A DNA stretch of 64,000 nt from Bactrocera neohumeralis (taxonomy: Eukaryota; Arthropoda; Insecta; Diptera; Tephritidae). The notes beneath the pieces were generated by a model. It was not told the DNA's origin. It ran no database searches and saw only the letters and a program-made list of their open reading frames with translations. This document shows positions 21,851 to 31,815 of the stretch, piece by piece. The translations under genes were made by a program, and so were the position numbers. The stretch covers positions 8,962,204 to 9,026,203 of the forward strand of contig NW_026089623.1 of NCBI RefSeq assembly GCF_024586455.1, in the 5' to 3' direction. Position 1 is the first letter of the stretch. The number at the start of each line of letters is the position of its first letter.

Positions 21851-23121
21851 ACATCGCAATAAAGTATGTCACCCGCAAGTCTACTATTTATAATAGAAGT
21901 ATTCTCTTACTCTTACAAAACCCTTGCACGGTGCACGAATTGCAGAATTTTCCTCTTGGTACAACGGCACAACATCAAACACACGCAGAAAATTATTTGC
22001 ATTGGCTGTAAAATATGTCAGACCAAAACCCATGTTTATTTCCGTGCAATGACACGTAAAAATATAATTGCAACCCTGTTTTTGCTGTGATTTTACTAAA
22101 ATGCATATTACGCCGTTAAATCATTTTACATAAAGACATATTACGACGATAAATTGTTGAGGAAGATTTGTTAACAGATTTTTGTTAAGAATGAATACAG
22201 AATGTCCGCCAATTCACAATAGTAATGCACAGTAGTAAGTAAACCGAAGTTGACCGAATCAGCAGTTCATATATCACTAGATTCTGCAATGGGTGCTCTC
22301 TTGGCCTTGAATATTTCGGTATAGGATTTTTGCATTTTGTGTCATTGTGTAACCTTGCAAGAGCTTTTTAAACGCTGCTCGTAAGTTAATTACCTTTATA
22401 TATTTGCATGTCTGCATTCACGTGCTAAGCCATAAATATGTATAGGATGCGAACCGTCTTGTTTTTGGTTTGCACAATGCAAGGAATATTGCTTGGAAAA
22501 GTTTTCCAATGCAAATACGAGTAAATGTTATATTATTCTTACAAATTTAAAAATTGTTTTTCTAACTAAACTTTGAGTTCTGCCGCCATTTTTCGTGTCT
22601 GAATAAATGGATAGAAAATGTTATCCCCATTTCCCCCTCTGAACCCACCACTGGTGCTATACGTATTGAGATACTAATGTCCATTTCAATTGCGGAATAC
22701 ATATACATATTTACCTTCTGTTAACAGACCGAACCGATTTTGCTTATATTTAATAATATTATGACCGAAAATTTCTTTGATGTTACAAATTTTCGCAAAA
22801 AGCAGTGTTCCTAAAAATATTAAAAATTTTATTAAAGTCAAATACAGTCAATCAAATTTTCACTTGATCAAAATTTGTACGTGTTTTTTTCTCTTTTGTC
22901 GCGCAGCAATAAATTGTTCACATACTTATGTATAGAGAATCGACGAGAGCAACGCATTGGTTTCGATCATGTGCAAATTCATGCAAAAAGAATATAAGTT
23001 GCAATAACTTTCAAAATTTTTCGAACTTCGAAAAACGTGAAAAGCTCGATCATCGAAAAAAGCAGATACACTTTTTAGATTTTGCCTCATACATAACTTA
23101 ACTCTTCATCATAAGCGCATA
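21851..23121. other. No gene recognised
   Basis: About 1.27 kb of AT-rich sequence in which I see no coding region, repeat family or RNA gene. It follows the end of the old DD41D remnant and stops at the TA target of the next mariner. Confidence 0.4.
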
Positions 23122-23123
23122 TA

Positions 23124-24429
23124 TCGGGTGATTTTTTAAGAGCTTGATAACTTTTTTAAAAAAAAAAACGCATAAAATTTGCAAAATCTCATCGGTTCTT
23201 TATTTGAAACGTTAGATTGGTTCATGACATTTACTTTTTGAAGATAATTTCATTTAAATGTTGACCGCGGCTGCGTCTTAGGTGGTCCATTCGGAAAGTC
23301 CAATTTTGGGCAACTTTTTCGAGCATTTCGGCCGGAATAGCCCGAATTTCTTCGGAAATGTTGTCTTCCAAAGCTGGAATAGTTGCTGGCTTATTTCTGT
23401 AGACTTTAGACTTGACGTAGCCCCACAAAAATAGTCTAAAGGCGTTAAATCGCATGATCTTGGTGGCCAACTTACGGGTCCATTTCTTGAGATGAATTGT
23501 TCTCCGAAGTTTTCCCTCAAAATGGCCATAGAATCGCGAGCTGTGTGGCATGTAGCGCCATCTTGTTGAAACCACATGTCAACCAAGTTCAGTTCTTCCA
23601 TTTTTGGCAACAAAAAGTTTGTTAGCATCGAACGATAGCGATCGCCATTCACCGTAACGTTGCGTCCAACAGCATCTTTGAAAAAATACGGTCCAATGAT
23701 TCCACCAGCGTACAAACCACACCAAACAGTGCATTTTTCGGGATGCATGGGCAGTTCTTGAACGGCTTCTGGTTGCTCTTCACCCCAAATGCGGCAATTT
23801 TGCTTATTTACGTAGCCATTCAACCAGAAATGAGCCTCATCGCTGAACAAAATTTGTCGATAAAAAAAGCGGATTTTCTGCCAACTTTTCTAGGGCCCAT
23901 TCACTGAAAATTCGACGTTGTGGCAGATCGTTCGGCTTCAGTTCTTGCACGAGCTGTATTTTATACGGTTTTACACCAAGATCTTTGCGTAAAATCTTCC
24001 ATGTGGTCGAATAACACAAACCCAATTGCTGCGAACGGCGACGAATCGACATTTCACGGTCTTCAGCCACACTCTCAGAAACAGACGCAATATTCTCTTC
24101 TGTACGCACTGTACGCATTCGTGTGGTTGGTTTAATGTCCAATAAAGTAAACTGAGTGCGAAACTTGGTCACAATCGCATTAATTGTTTGCTCACTTGGT
24201 CTATTATGTAGACCATAAATCGGACGTAAAGCGCGAAACACATTTCGAACCGAACACTGATTTTGGTAATAAAATTCAATGATTTGCAAGCGTTGCTCGT
24301 TAGTAAGTCTATTCATGATGAAATGTCAAAGCATACTGAGCATCTTTCTCTTTGACACCATGTCTGAAATCCCACGTGATCTGTCAAATACTAATGCATG
24401 AAAATCCTAACCTCAAAAAAATCACCCGA
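23124..24429 (-). mobile_element. DD41D (rosa-type) mariner, near-complete
   Basis: A 1,306 bp element with terminal inverted repeats beginning TCGGGTGATTTTTT at both ends and flanked by TA target duplications (23,122-23,123 and 24,430-24,431). It carries a single transposase gene on the minus strand that fills most of the element. Length, TA target and catalytic spacing fit the rosa family of mariners, first described from Ceratitis rosa. Confidence 0.88.
23231..24316 (-). pseudogene. DD41D mariner transposase with two single-base frameshifts
   Basis: This transposase binds the TIRs and cuts and pastes the element at TA. The start codon is at 24,316. The N-terminal 145 residues (paired helix-turn-helix: NEQRLQIIEFYYQN, then SIRRRSQQLGLCYSTTWKIL) are open. 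A frame change near 23,870, in a run of seven A, leads into FSDEAHFWLNGYVNKQ (first Asp) and WFQQDGATCHTA (second Asp), then CDLTPLDYF. Counting from the Asp of QDGA to the Asp of TPLD gives 41 intervening residues. A second single-base loss near 23,430 (DYF to LWGYVKSK) precedes an open tail ending at 23,231. Otherwise intact, so either very young or affected by sequencing errors. Confidence 0.85.
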
Positions 24430-24476
24430 TACAAGTAGTTGTTCAAGTTACTTCCACTCAATTTAAGGGGCTATAC

Positions 24477-25192
24477 CAGTGTGACGCATGAAAAATTAGG
24501 CGATTTTCGTGAATTTTTTTAAAAGAAAGTACTAGATTGAATGTTTTGACGTTCTATGGACGTAATAAAGTATATTTTTAGCTATATTAAAAAAAAAAAA
24601 AAATTTACAAAAATATTGAAAAATAACGGAGTAATGTGCTGTCTGCGGAAGTGCCAAAAAAAAAGTGCCTCAACTGCTGGCATGATTCCGGTCGATTGAG
24701 TAGCTGAAACAAAAAAATTCAAAATGTTTATTAAACTTAAATATATTTTCTATACAATGGACTACGATCTTTGAAAAATATCAAAAATTAAGAAAATGGC
24801 GCCATTTTGAAAAAAAAAAATCGTTTTTTTACGAAAAAAAATGTCGTTTTTTTAATGCCAAATTGACAATTTTCAGCCAATCAAAAAGATCGTAGTCTAT
24901 TGTATAGCAAATGTATTCAACTATATCCAGTTTTAATTTGAAGTCGATCGGTTAATTTCTCGTTGAGTTATAATGTCAGCAAATTTGAAAAATGTCGTTT
25001 CGAGAAAAACGCGTTTAAAGTTTCACTTATATATGTTTGCACCTCTGAGCGGTCGCTATTTAGAACGCTGCCATTCAAAAACTATTTAAAATACGACCTC
25101 GCCGATTTCACAGGATATTTTTGAATATATAAGCTATCGAAAAAAGCAAAAAAAAAACTTTTTTTTTTGAAGTGTCACACTGGTATAGCCCC
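24477..25192. mobile_element. TTAA-flanked MITE with nested inverted repeats
   Basis: GGGGCTATACCAGTGTGAC at 24,477 is repeated as its exact complement ending at 25,192. The 716 bp between is non-coding. Both ends abut TTAA (24,473-24,476 and 25,193-25,196), the target duplicated by piggyBac- and Kolobok-type transposases. Inside, TACAATGGACTACGATCTTT (about 24,755) and its near complement (about 24,890) form a second inverted pair, so the element can fold into a long double hairpin. The parent family is not identifiable from the sequence. Confidence 0.8.
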
Positions 25193-25196
25193 TTAA

Positions 25197-25559
25197 GTGT
25201 GAGCTATTATTACATCCACGAGCAGAGCATGACAACGCCCGCTAACCTGAACACGACAAGAACAATTTATACTGATAAACCGTGTGAACGAGGAAAGCCA
25301 GAATTTGCTGATTTCGCGTCTAGGAAAACTACTGTGGTCTCACGGCCTAACCGCGTGTCATATTTTGATTGGTATATGACTTGATTTATTTATGAGTAAA
25401 GATTAAGAGTTGAAGTATCATTTCGACTCACTGGCGCGCAATATGAATCATTTTATATTTATGCAATCACTATTCAACATAATGTTTAAAGATAGTTATA
25501 AAAAAATTACTAATATACGAATATTTGTAAAGACGTTACAGTGATTTAAAAAGCAAAAC
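25197..25559. other. No gene recognised
   Basis: A short gap between the MITE and the next HINE copy. A 70-codon plus-strand frame crosses the MITE boundary, which argues against it being a gene. Nothing else was seen. Confidence 0.4.
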
Positions 25560-28500
25560 ACCTAAGAAAAGGCTAAGTTCGAGTGCAACCAAACATTTTA
25601 TACTCTTGCAACTTGTAACGATCTCCGCTATGGAAATACCTTATGATGTAAAACGTCGAAGAGGACCGGAATCTAAGCAATTTTATATATGCATACATAC
25701 AAGTATACCATACTCTATATAACTTATATACTAACCTGCAAATTCCGCATAAGATTTGTCTAAAAACGAAAATCATTATACGTAGTATATGGAACTCGAA
25801 ATAGTATCCATTAACTATTATCATGCCACGTACCAAAAATATGTTTCCGGAGAGGCTTGAACACTTTTGTTTGGATTTGGACAATTTTTGATCAAAAGGT
25901 GACATACTTCAAAGGAATTATTAGTGCAAAGTTTTATTAGTCACGTTTCGCAGCGCTCAAAATGCCAGCGAGAAATTGTAAAATCAAACTGAAATTCTCC
26001 GATGTGGGTGAGTTGTTTTCGTCCAACGCGTGTTTCGGCGCAAAAAGTGGTTCCCGAAGCAAACGCGATGTCGGCCGAAAATTGTGATTCTTCTGGCAGT
26101 GCACGACAAGCACACTGAGCAACGCGTTATGCAATGTTGGATGGCGTAGCCACAAGTGTGTAGCACCCGCCTTGCAGTTCGTAATTAATAGTTCCAAAAT
26201 CGAAGGATATAGCGCGTACATGCTGATGATGGACGATGTTTGTGTGGCCAAGGCCGACAAAGCGGTCAGATAAAAATTAAGTGTTGCCTCAGCGCGCAAC
26301 ACCTTACTGATTTGACCAGTAGCGGTATCGTCGTCATATGCTTCCAGCGTCGCTATTGCGTTATACATATCGGCGGTCACATGGCGATAGGTCTCCTGCA
26401 GTAATGGCACATTTTTTATCATTAAAATTTCGTGGTACACCTTCAGAAAGAGGCGACGCAGCTTGTCGTTATTGGTGAATTTGATAGTGGCCAGCGGATT
26501 GTGTGTAGTTTCAAACACCAAAGTGACGGTGGATAGTGGCAGTTGTGTGCGCAGCTGCCGAAACACGCAAAGTATCAGGTAAAGTAAGCTTTGCTTATGT
26601 GCATCACTAAATAAATTCAGTTGTTTCATTTGTAGCGCTATTAACTCTTCTATATTCACCATATTAATAATATCGTAACTGTTCGTGTAGAGTAGACAGA
26701 AAAAGTCATTAATATTCATTATGGTATCTTCACTTGCTAATGTCATTGTTAGCGTTTGTTCAGCTGTTTTGGATATTGTCATTGCCGCTTCATTCACAAT
26801 ACTATGTCCCACAATCATGCCAACAAATTCGACGCGATTCGCTAAGGTTTTCAAAATTGAGTTGAATGCACCAATAAAGCAACCGATACGCAGTTCTACT
26901 TTGTTTTGTTGATTTTTTGCGTCTACCTCGCCACTTAGCGAGTCTGTTGGTGATGGGGCATGCGAAATTTCATCACCCAATGTCACGATGTCCTCTAAAA
27001 ATTGTCCCAATAGCCGAAATGTGAAATCCAATTCTTTCAGAAAGTATGGCGCAAATTGTTGCAATGCAACGGAACAGTGTAATTTAAGGTTAGCCGGCTG
27101 TTCGACCTCTAAATGCCAACCGACAATAATGTCGACAATATCCATAAAATGTACTTCGAAAGCACGCTTGTAATGCTTTGAAAACTCTGTAATCGTCTCA
27201 CTGACGGCTATAAAGATTCCGGCTATTTCAGCATTTTCCAAGTAGACTTTTAGTACTGCCAAAAAGCGTTCGCTGTACACACTTAAATCCAAATTAACTG
27301 CATCGCAACTGTGGCACAAAATAATGCATCACAACTAAAGTAATAGAATATTTCAAAGATATTTACCTGAATGTGGTTTTCAACGCAAGCATCACATATT
27401 TTCGTATCGATTTACACGATTGGTACGCTTTAATCACATAATTTTTGTAGACTGGGAAATCATTGCGATTAATATAGCCCATCAGTCCCATTATTGTGCT
27501 TGCTTTTTCTAAACACTCTTCCGGACATTGTTTCAGCACGGTAATCATATTTTCCATTAGTAAATCGAAGCTACGGCATATGTATGTCGCATTTGGTTGC
27601 GCCCGCACACCTATTTCCAACTTGTTGCAAAGTTCCAATGCAGCTGTCGCATTGTTTTCTGATTGCAGACGCCGCAATATTTTCGATATTTTCATGTCTT
27701 CCCCGTACATATGTGAAACAATAAGTGAGGGCATCTTTGCTGTAGGCATCTTTTCGCCCAATGGCAAATGATTATGTTGGGGCTGTGTCCGCACATTGTT
27801 GACCGAACCTGAACGGCGCACGATTTGTAGAAGAGACGGATGGGCAGGAAGTTACAATAAGAATACAGCACATGTACACAAAACAAAAGGAGTGAAATAT
27901 TTTAATTACCTCCCAATCGAACATCCTGCGCACATTAGCACATTATATTAATTTATTCTTGATTCGTGTACTGGAAAGTGAAAGAATCAAGTGGAATTTA
28001 AAATTGTGCTATATGGGAAGTAGGCGTGGTTGTTGTCTGATTTTGTCTAATCCATATGAAAAAAATAATACATACTAAATTTTGTCGACATCGGTCGGTC
28101 GGGTGATATGGGAATTTACACCGGCTTCCATTAAGCCCCCTTATACCAGCTCGAGAAGAAAATTTGGTGTCTCTGCGTATTTAGTTATTGATTTATTTAG
28201 TTTAACCGTACCATTATATGGGAGGTGAGCGGGGTTTCATTCATTTTCTAACTCCAATAGGAGTTCTTATAATATTTGCGCCGAACAAATTTGGTTGTTG
28301 TAGCTTTAGTAGTTTATGAGTTATTTACATTAAACTCATTAGAGGGCGGAGCCACTTTCTAAAAAATGTTTTCCCACAGATGCCCCTAACTACTACAATC
28401 CCCTGAGCCAACTTACAGTTTTATATCCTAATTTAGTGCTTAGTTATGTATTAACACTCTATAGGTTTTCGGTTGAAGTCGATTTGTGTAAAATCGTATT

Positions 28501-28745
28501 TTTTTTGTACTAGGAAATCTACATACCAAATTTCATCAAGATATTTCAATTTTTACTCAAGGTAAAGCTTGCTCGGATGGGGGGGCGAACATACAAACAG
28601 TCAACCAGATTTCAACGTTTCTCGTCATTCTGATGATTTATATATACATAAATCTATATCTATCTCGCTCAGTTTTAGATGATATGTATAACTGTTAGAT
28701 GAACAAAACTATTATACTCTGTAGCAACAGGTTTTAAGAGAATAA
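25560..28745 (+). mobile_element. HINE-like element carrying a captured SMG1 gene fragment
   Basis: The left half (25,560-25,936) begins with the family 5' signature (AAGGCTAAGTTCGAGTGCAACC) and ends at ...GCAAAGTTTTATT. The right half (27,945-28,745) begins TTATATTAATTTATTCTTGATTCG, continues through GTACTGGAAAGTGAAAGAATC and TAGGCGTGG, and ends in the 3' hairpin TACTCTGTAGCAACAGG. In the uninterrupted copies at 7,230-7,300 and 47,600-47,690 these two halves are adjacent, separated only by CCG. The 2.0 kb between them is an SMG1 exon-intron fragment in the opposite orientation, so it is an insert within the element. Confidence 0.75.
25937..27944 (-). pseudogene. SMG1: SMG1 (nonC) kinase N-terminal gene fragment, three exons
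   Basis: SMG1 is the PI3K-like kinase that phosphorylates UPF1 in nonsense-mediated mRNA decay. This fragment encodes only part of its N-terminal HEAT-repeat region, roughly 600 of more than 3,000 residues, with no kinase domain. Exons on the minus strand are about 27,944-27,910, 27,808-27,367 and 27,308-25,939, with introns of 101 and 58 bp and good GT-AG ends that join in frame (KTTF then SCDAVNLDL). Recognisable stretches are GEDMKISKILRRLQSE, VDIIVGWHLEVEQP, FTFRLLGQFLEDI and SALATQTSSIISMYALYP. No stop or frameshift occurs within the exons. The final stop (TAA) comes from HINE sequence. No start codon or promoter is evident. Confidence 0.8.
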
Positions 28746-29190
28746 AAAAACGTCCGTTGTACAAGTTTGCAGTCGCCCTCTGGGAGGAAACCGGAAAGGC
28801 TTTCAGTAGACTTAGGAAAGTCAAATTGAAAAAGACAATCCCAGATGAAGGAGCGGAGGACAATATTGATATTAACATAAGCTAAAAAAAAATATTTATT
28901 TATGTTTATTTTAAATAAAATAATTTAATAAACTAAATAAGTTTGTAAACCAAAACAGTAATAAATGCAAATTTGTTTAGAAACAGGTTAAAGTTTAATA
29001 TAAGAAGAAAGCTAAAATAAACAGATTTACTAAATATAAATAAGTTAAAGATTTAATTTAGATACGAAAACTTAGAAGCTCAATTTTCATTAATTAAAAA
29101 GAAACAAAAATAATGAAAATAGAATGAGACCACCGGTCCTAATTTCAACATATTAGAATTTTATGACACCCTATTAAACTAGGAAGAGAT
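28746..29190. other. Unassigned, short coding-like tail then AT-rich DNA
   Basis: Right after the HINE end, plus-strand 28,750-28,885 reads RPLYKFAVALWEETGKAFSR, ending in DNIDINIS and TAA and followed by AATAAA-like signals. It could be the 3' end of an unknown ORF but has no start or homologue I recognise. The rest is AT-rich and featureless. Confidence 0.3.
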
Positions 29191-29196
29191 TGTAAA

Positions 29197-29990
29197 GTGC
29201 CAAATATTCATTATGCAGATGCAGATAAAAAGAACTTTACTACCTTGAAATATCAGTTAACAACAATGGTTCAAGGAATTAAAACAATACAAGACTTTTA
29301 TCAAATGATTTATACCCAACTTTCATTAATAATTAGCAATATTTCGAGATTGGAAATCGGCACTGACGCATTGCAAATATTAACAAAAACGTACAGACGT
29401 ACAACGTAGAGAACCCAGAGAACTCTCTCAGACCATTCAATTATGTCTCACTAACAATTCAGATAACAATTCTCGACATATACCAATAATAATATTTAAA
29501 AAAAAAAGACCTGCAATCACTCCCGGTGGAAAGTATTTATTACAATATCAGATTTCCACCACATATCGTATAGCTATTTATCACAAATACGATAAACGAA
29601 CGTTCAAAGCTTTCCACAAAAAAATTAACAAAGATTTCAACCGTTTAACAATCAAACCAAGTTTCAGCCTTATTTGCCATTTCATAACAATTGAAACTAA
29701 ACACCCACCAAGACCATTTGCCCCCAAACTACTCCTCACTTCAGACCCATGCAAGTTGTTACTTAATATATGAATAATCCCAGAATTATCATATTGACAC
29801 CCTTTAAAGTAAGGAGTGCATTTAAAACTACGATAATACAGTAGTGCAGAATATGTATTAGAAGAATATGAATATGACCAATCTCTAGGAAAATATTTAA
29901 ATTATTACGCAGAATACGAAAATAATTACAATGGAGCACCTAGTGGCAACACCATTACGGTTGATACTAGTCTAACAGAGGTGCATTTTT
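29197..29990 (+). pseudogene. Gypsy-type LTR retrotransposon gag remnant
   Basis: The plus-strand frame 29,197-29,409 reads FTTLKYQLTTMVQGIKTIQD, followed by FYQMIYTQLSLIISNIS and DALQILTKTYRRTT, the layout of gypsy-superfamily capsid helices. Shifted frames continue with TLSDTIQLCLTNNSDNN and, near 29,850-29,990, an acidic Tyr/Asn-rich tail ending VHFLEKTSSSLP then stop. No pol or LTR was found nearby, so this is an isolated, frameshifted gag piece. Confidence 0.5.
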
Positions 29991-30961
29991 TAGAAAAAAC
30001 AAGCTCGTCCTTACCTTAAGGGTTACTCTGCAAGACGTTGAGCAAGTAAAAATGTTTGCTTTCGCGAACTGGAACTCTATAATGCGTTTACCGCATGCGT
30101 TTTCCCCCTTTACAATAGCGGCACTCTGTTTTGGGTAAGCTAGTGTCAAACATGTACGTTTAACGAATTTTTCATTCGTCATATAACTGGCAAAAGCAGC
30201 AAATAAACAATAGAAGTCCTTAGAGCTTTTTTGCAGTTATTTATATTCACTAAAAAAATAGTTGGTTTTATTATAAAAATAAAAGCAAAAATTTCAAACT
30301 TTGTGAAAAAAGAATTTAAAAATGGGAAATGGTAATATAAATTACACAACACAATACATACACACAATTAAGGATTGCTTCAGAAAGAACAAAAACACAG
30401 CCGAAAACATATGACGTTTTAATTATATTTTTATATAAAGAGTTATTGCGGATATTTTTCAATTCATAAATTTATTGAAATCTGATAATTATTTTTTATC
30501 ATTCAATTTATAATCATATTAACATATACATACTTGTATTATAATCCACTTTATTTATAATCCCTGTTCACATTTTTATTTGTAAAACTTTCACAGCTAA
30601 TTAAAAACACTACCCAAATTGAATAAGGAACGGATGTTTTTTCACTTCTTTATTGTTGATTTTGTTTAAATTTTCCTTCTTTTTGGCATATAACTGCAAG
30701 TAAGGGATATTGGAAATGTGTCAACGCAAAAACCGAATACACTCTTTACAATGCGAAGCTGTTATATAGGTCCTATTGCTTTTCGCAACGCAATTCTTTA
30801 AAAGAATCATCTGTCATATTTCACACCACGGACAACTATATGGTAATCAACTATAATGTTAAAATTCATATAAAACAGCAAATTTGCCAAGCAGTAAATA
30901 AGATGATCCCACCATCGCATATTGCAAATGCCCAAAAAAGGAAAGTAAATAATTTATTAAA
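29991..30961. other. AT-rich, no gene recognised
   Basis: Nearly 1 kb without convincing coding potential, repeat boundaries or RNA genes. It ends where the next HINE copy begins (AAGTAGGGAAGGGCTAACCG at 30,963). Confidence 0.4.
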
Positions 30962-31087
30962 AGCAAGTAGGGAAGGGCTAACCGAATATTTTATACTCTC
31001 GAAATTTCCAGGAAACAAAGTCAAGGAAATACCTTAAAACCTAAAATGTAAAATATGAACCAGAAGATCGGTATGTATATATACGCA

Positions 31088-31540
31088 TTAGGCCGGGTCG
31101 ATTTGTGGGGAGGCAAAAAAATCGCCCATTGCTCTATGAAAATCATATTCTAGGGATCAAAATAAGATACTTTGCCGAAGGAACCATACCTCTGAAACGA
31201 ATTTTGATGTCCCCCAATTTGGGTCGAACCTTTGGGTAGGGCAAGTTTTGAAAAATTCCACTTTGACCCATTTAGAGTGCTCCAATCGAGTCCAAATGTA
31301 TGACCGACCCCCACTAACTTTGGACGGCCGATCCACCCATGCCAGTGGCACACCTCCTGGAACTCCCCTGGGGGGTTCCCCATACAATCATTTCAAAAAA
31401 TCACCATTTTTGGCCTGTACATGAAAAAATCAGCTAAATGGCTTGTTTTTTCTTTATTTATTTATAATAATATCTATTTTTTCTCTTAAGAAATTTATTT
31501 AGTCAGAACATATGTAAATGAAAAAAATTAATTTAAGTGA
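31088..31540 (+). repeat. Left terminal inverted repeat of the unclassified transposon
   Basis: This 453 bp arm pairs with 34,041-34,497. The inner limit is at AATTTAAGTGA. A GC-rich block (GGGGGGTTCCCC region) sits at about 31,365-31,385. Short open frames in this arm (31,150-31,387) reappear mirrored in the right arm and are by-products of the repeat. Confidence 0.85.
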
Positions 31541-31703
31541 TGATCTTAAACTAACAATAGACAATTGTGTTTGCCCTTGAAAAGTGTTATTCATACTTAT
31601 GCTTAAGTATATGTACATACTGTCGGTATGTACAGTAGATTAGTGTTAAGATGTGTGTATGCACTCAGCATGTGGTGCATACATAAATTAGGATAAGGAA
31701 TGC

Positions 31704-31711
31704 TATAAATA
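31704..31711 (+). promoter_or_regulatory. TATA box of the transposase gene
   Basis: TATAAATA lies 112 bp upstream of the presumed ATG at 31,816, the expected distance for a short leader. A plausible initiator (GAGTTCTATT) lies about 30 bp downstream. It is the only good core promoter between the arm and the ORF. Confidence 0.4.
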
Positions 31712-31815
31712 AAGGAGCTCTAGGCAACCAGAGCTGAGTTCTATTTAACAACCGAAACCCTACGCGTCTTACTTTACAATTACCATTTCATTCTTATTAC
31801 CTCAAAAAGTTTACA

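Noticed and set aside
25984..27173. Several 60-63 codon frames antisense or shifted within the SMG1 fragment
   Set aside because: The SMG1 frame explains the region with introns and long open exons; the others are shadows.
31150..31387. Two overlapping 76-77 codon frames in the left TIR that reappear at 34,209-34,454
   Set aside because: They are mirrored in both arms of the inverted repeat, overlap each other in two frames and have no gene-like context. They are by-products of the repeat.
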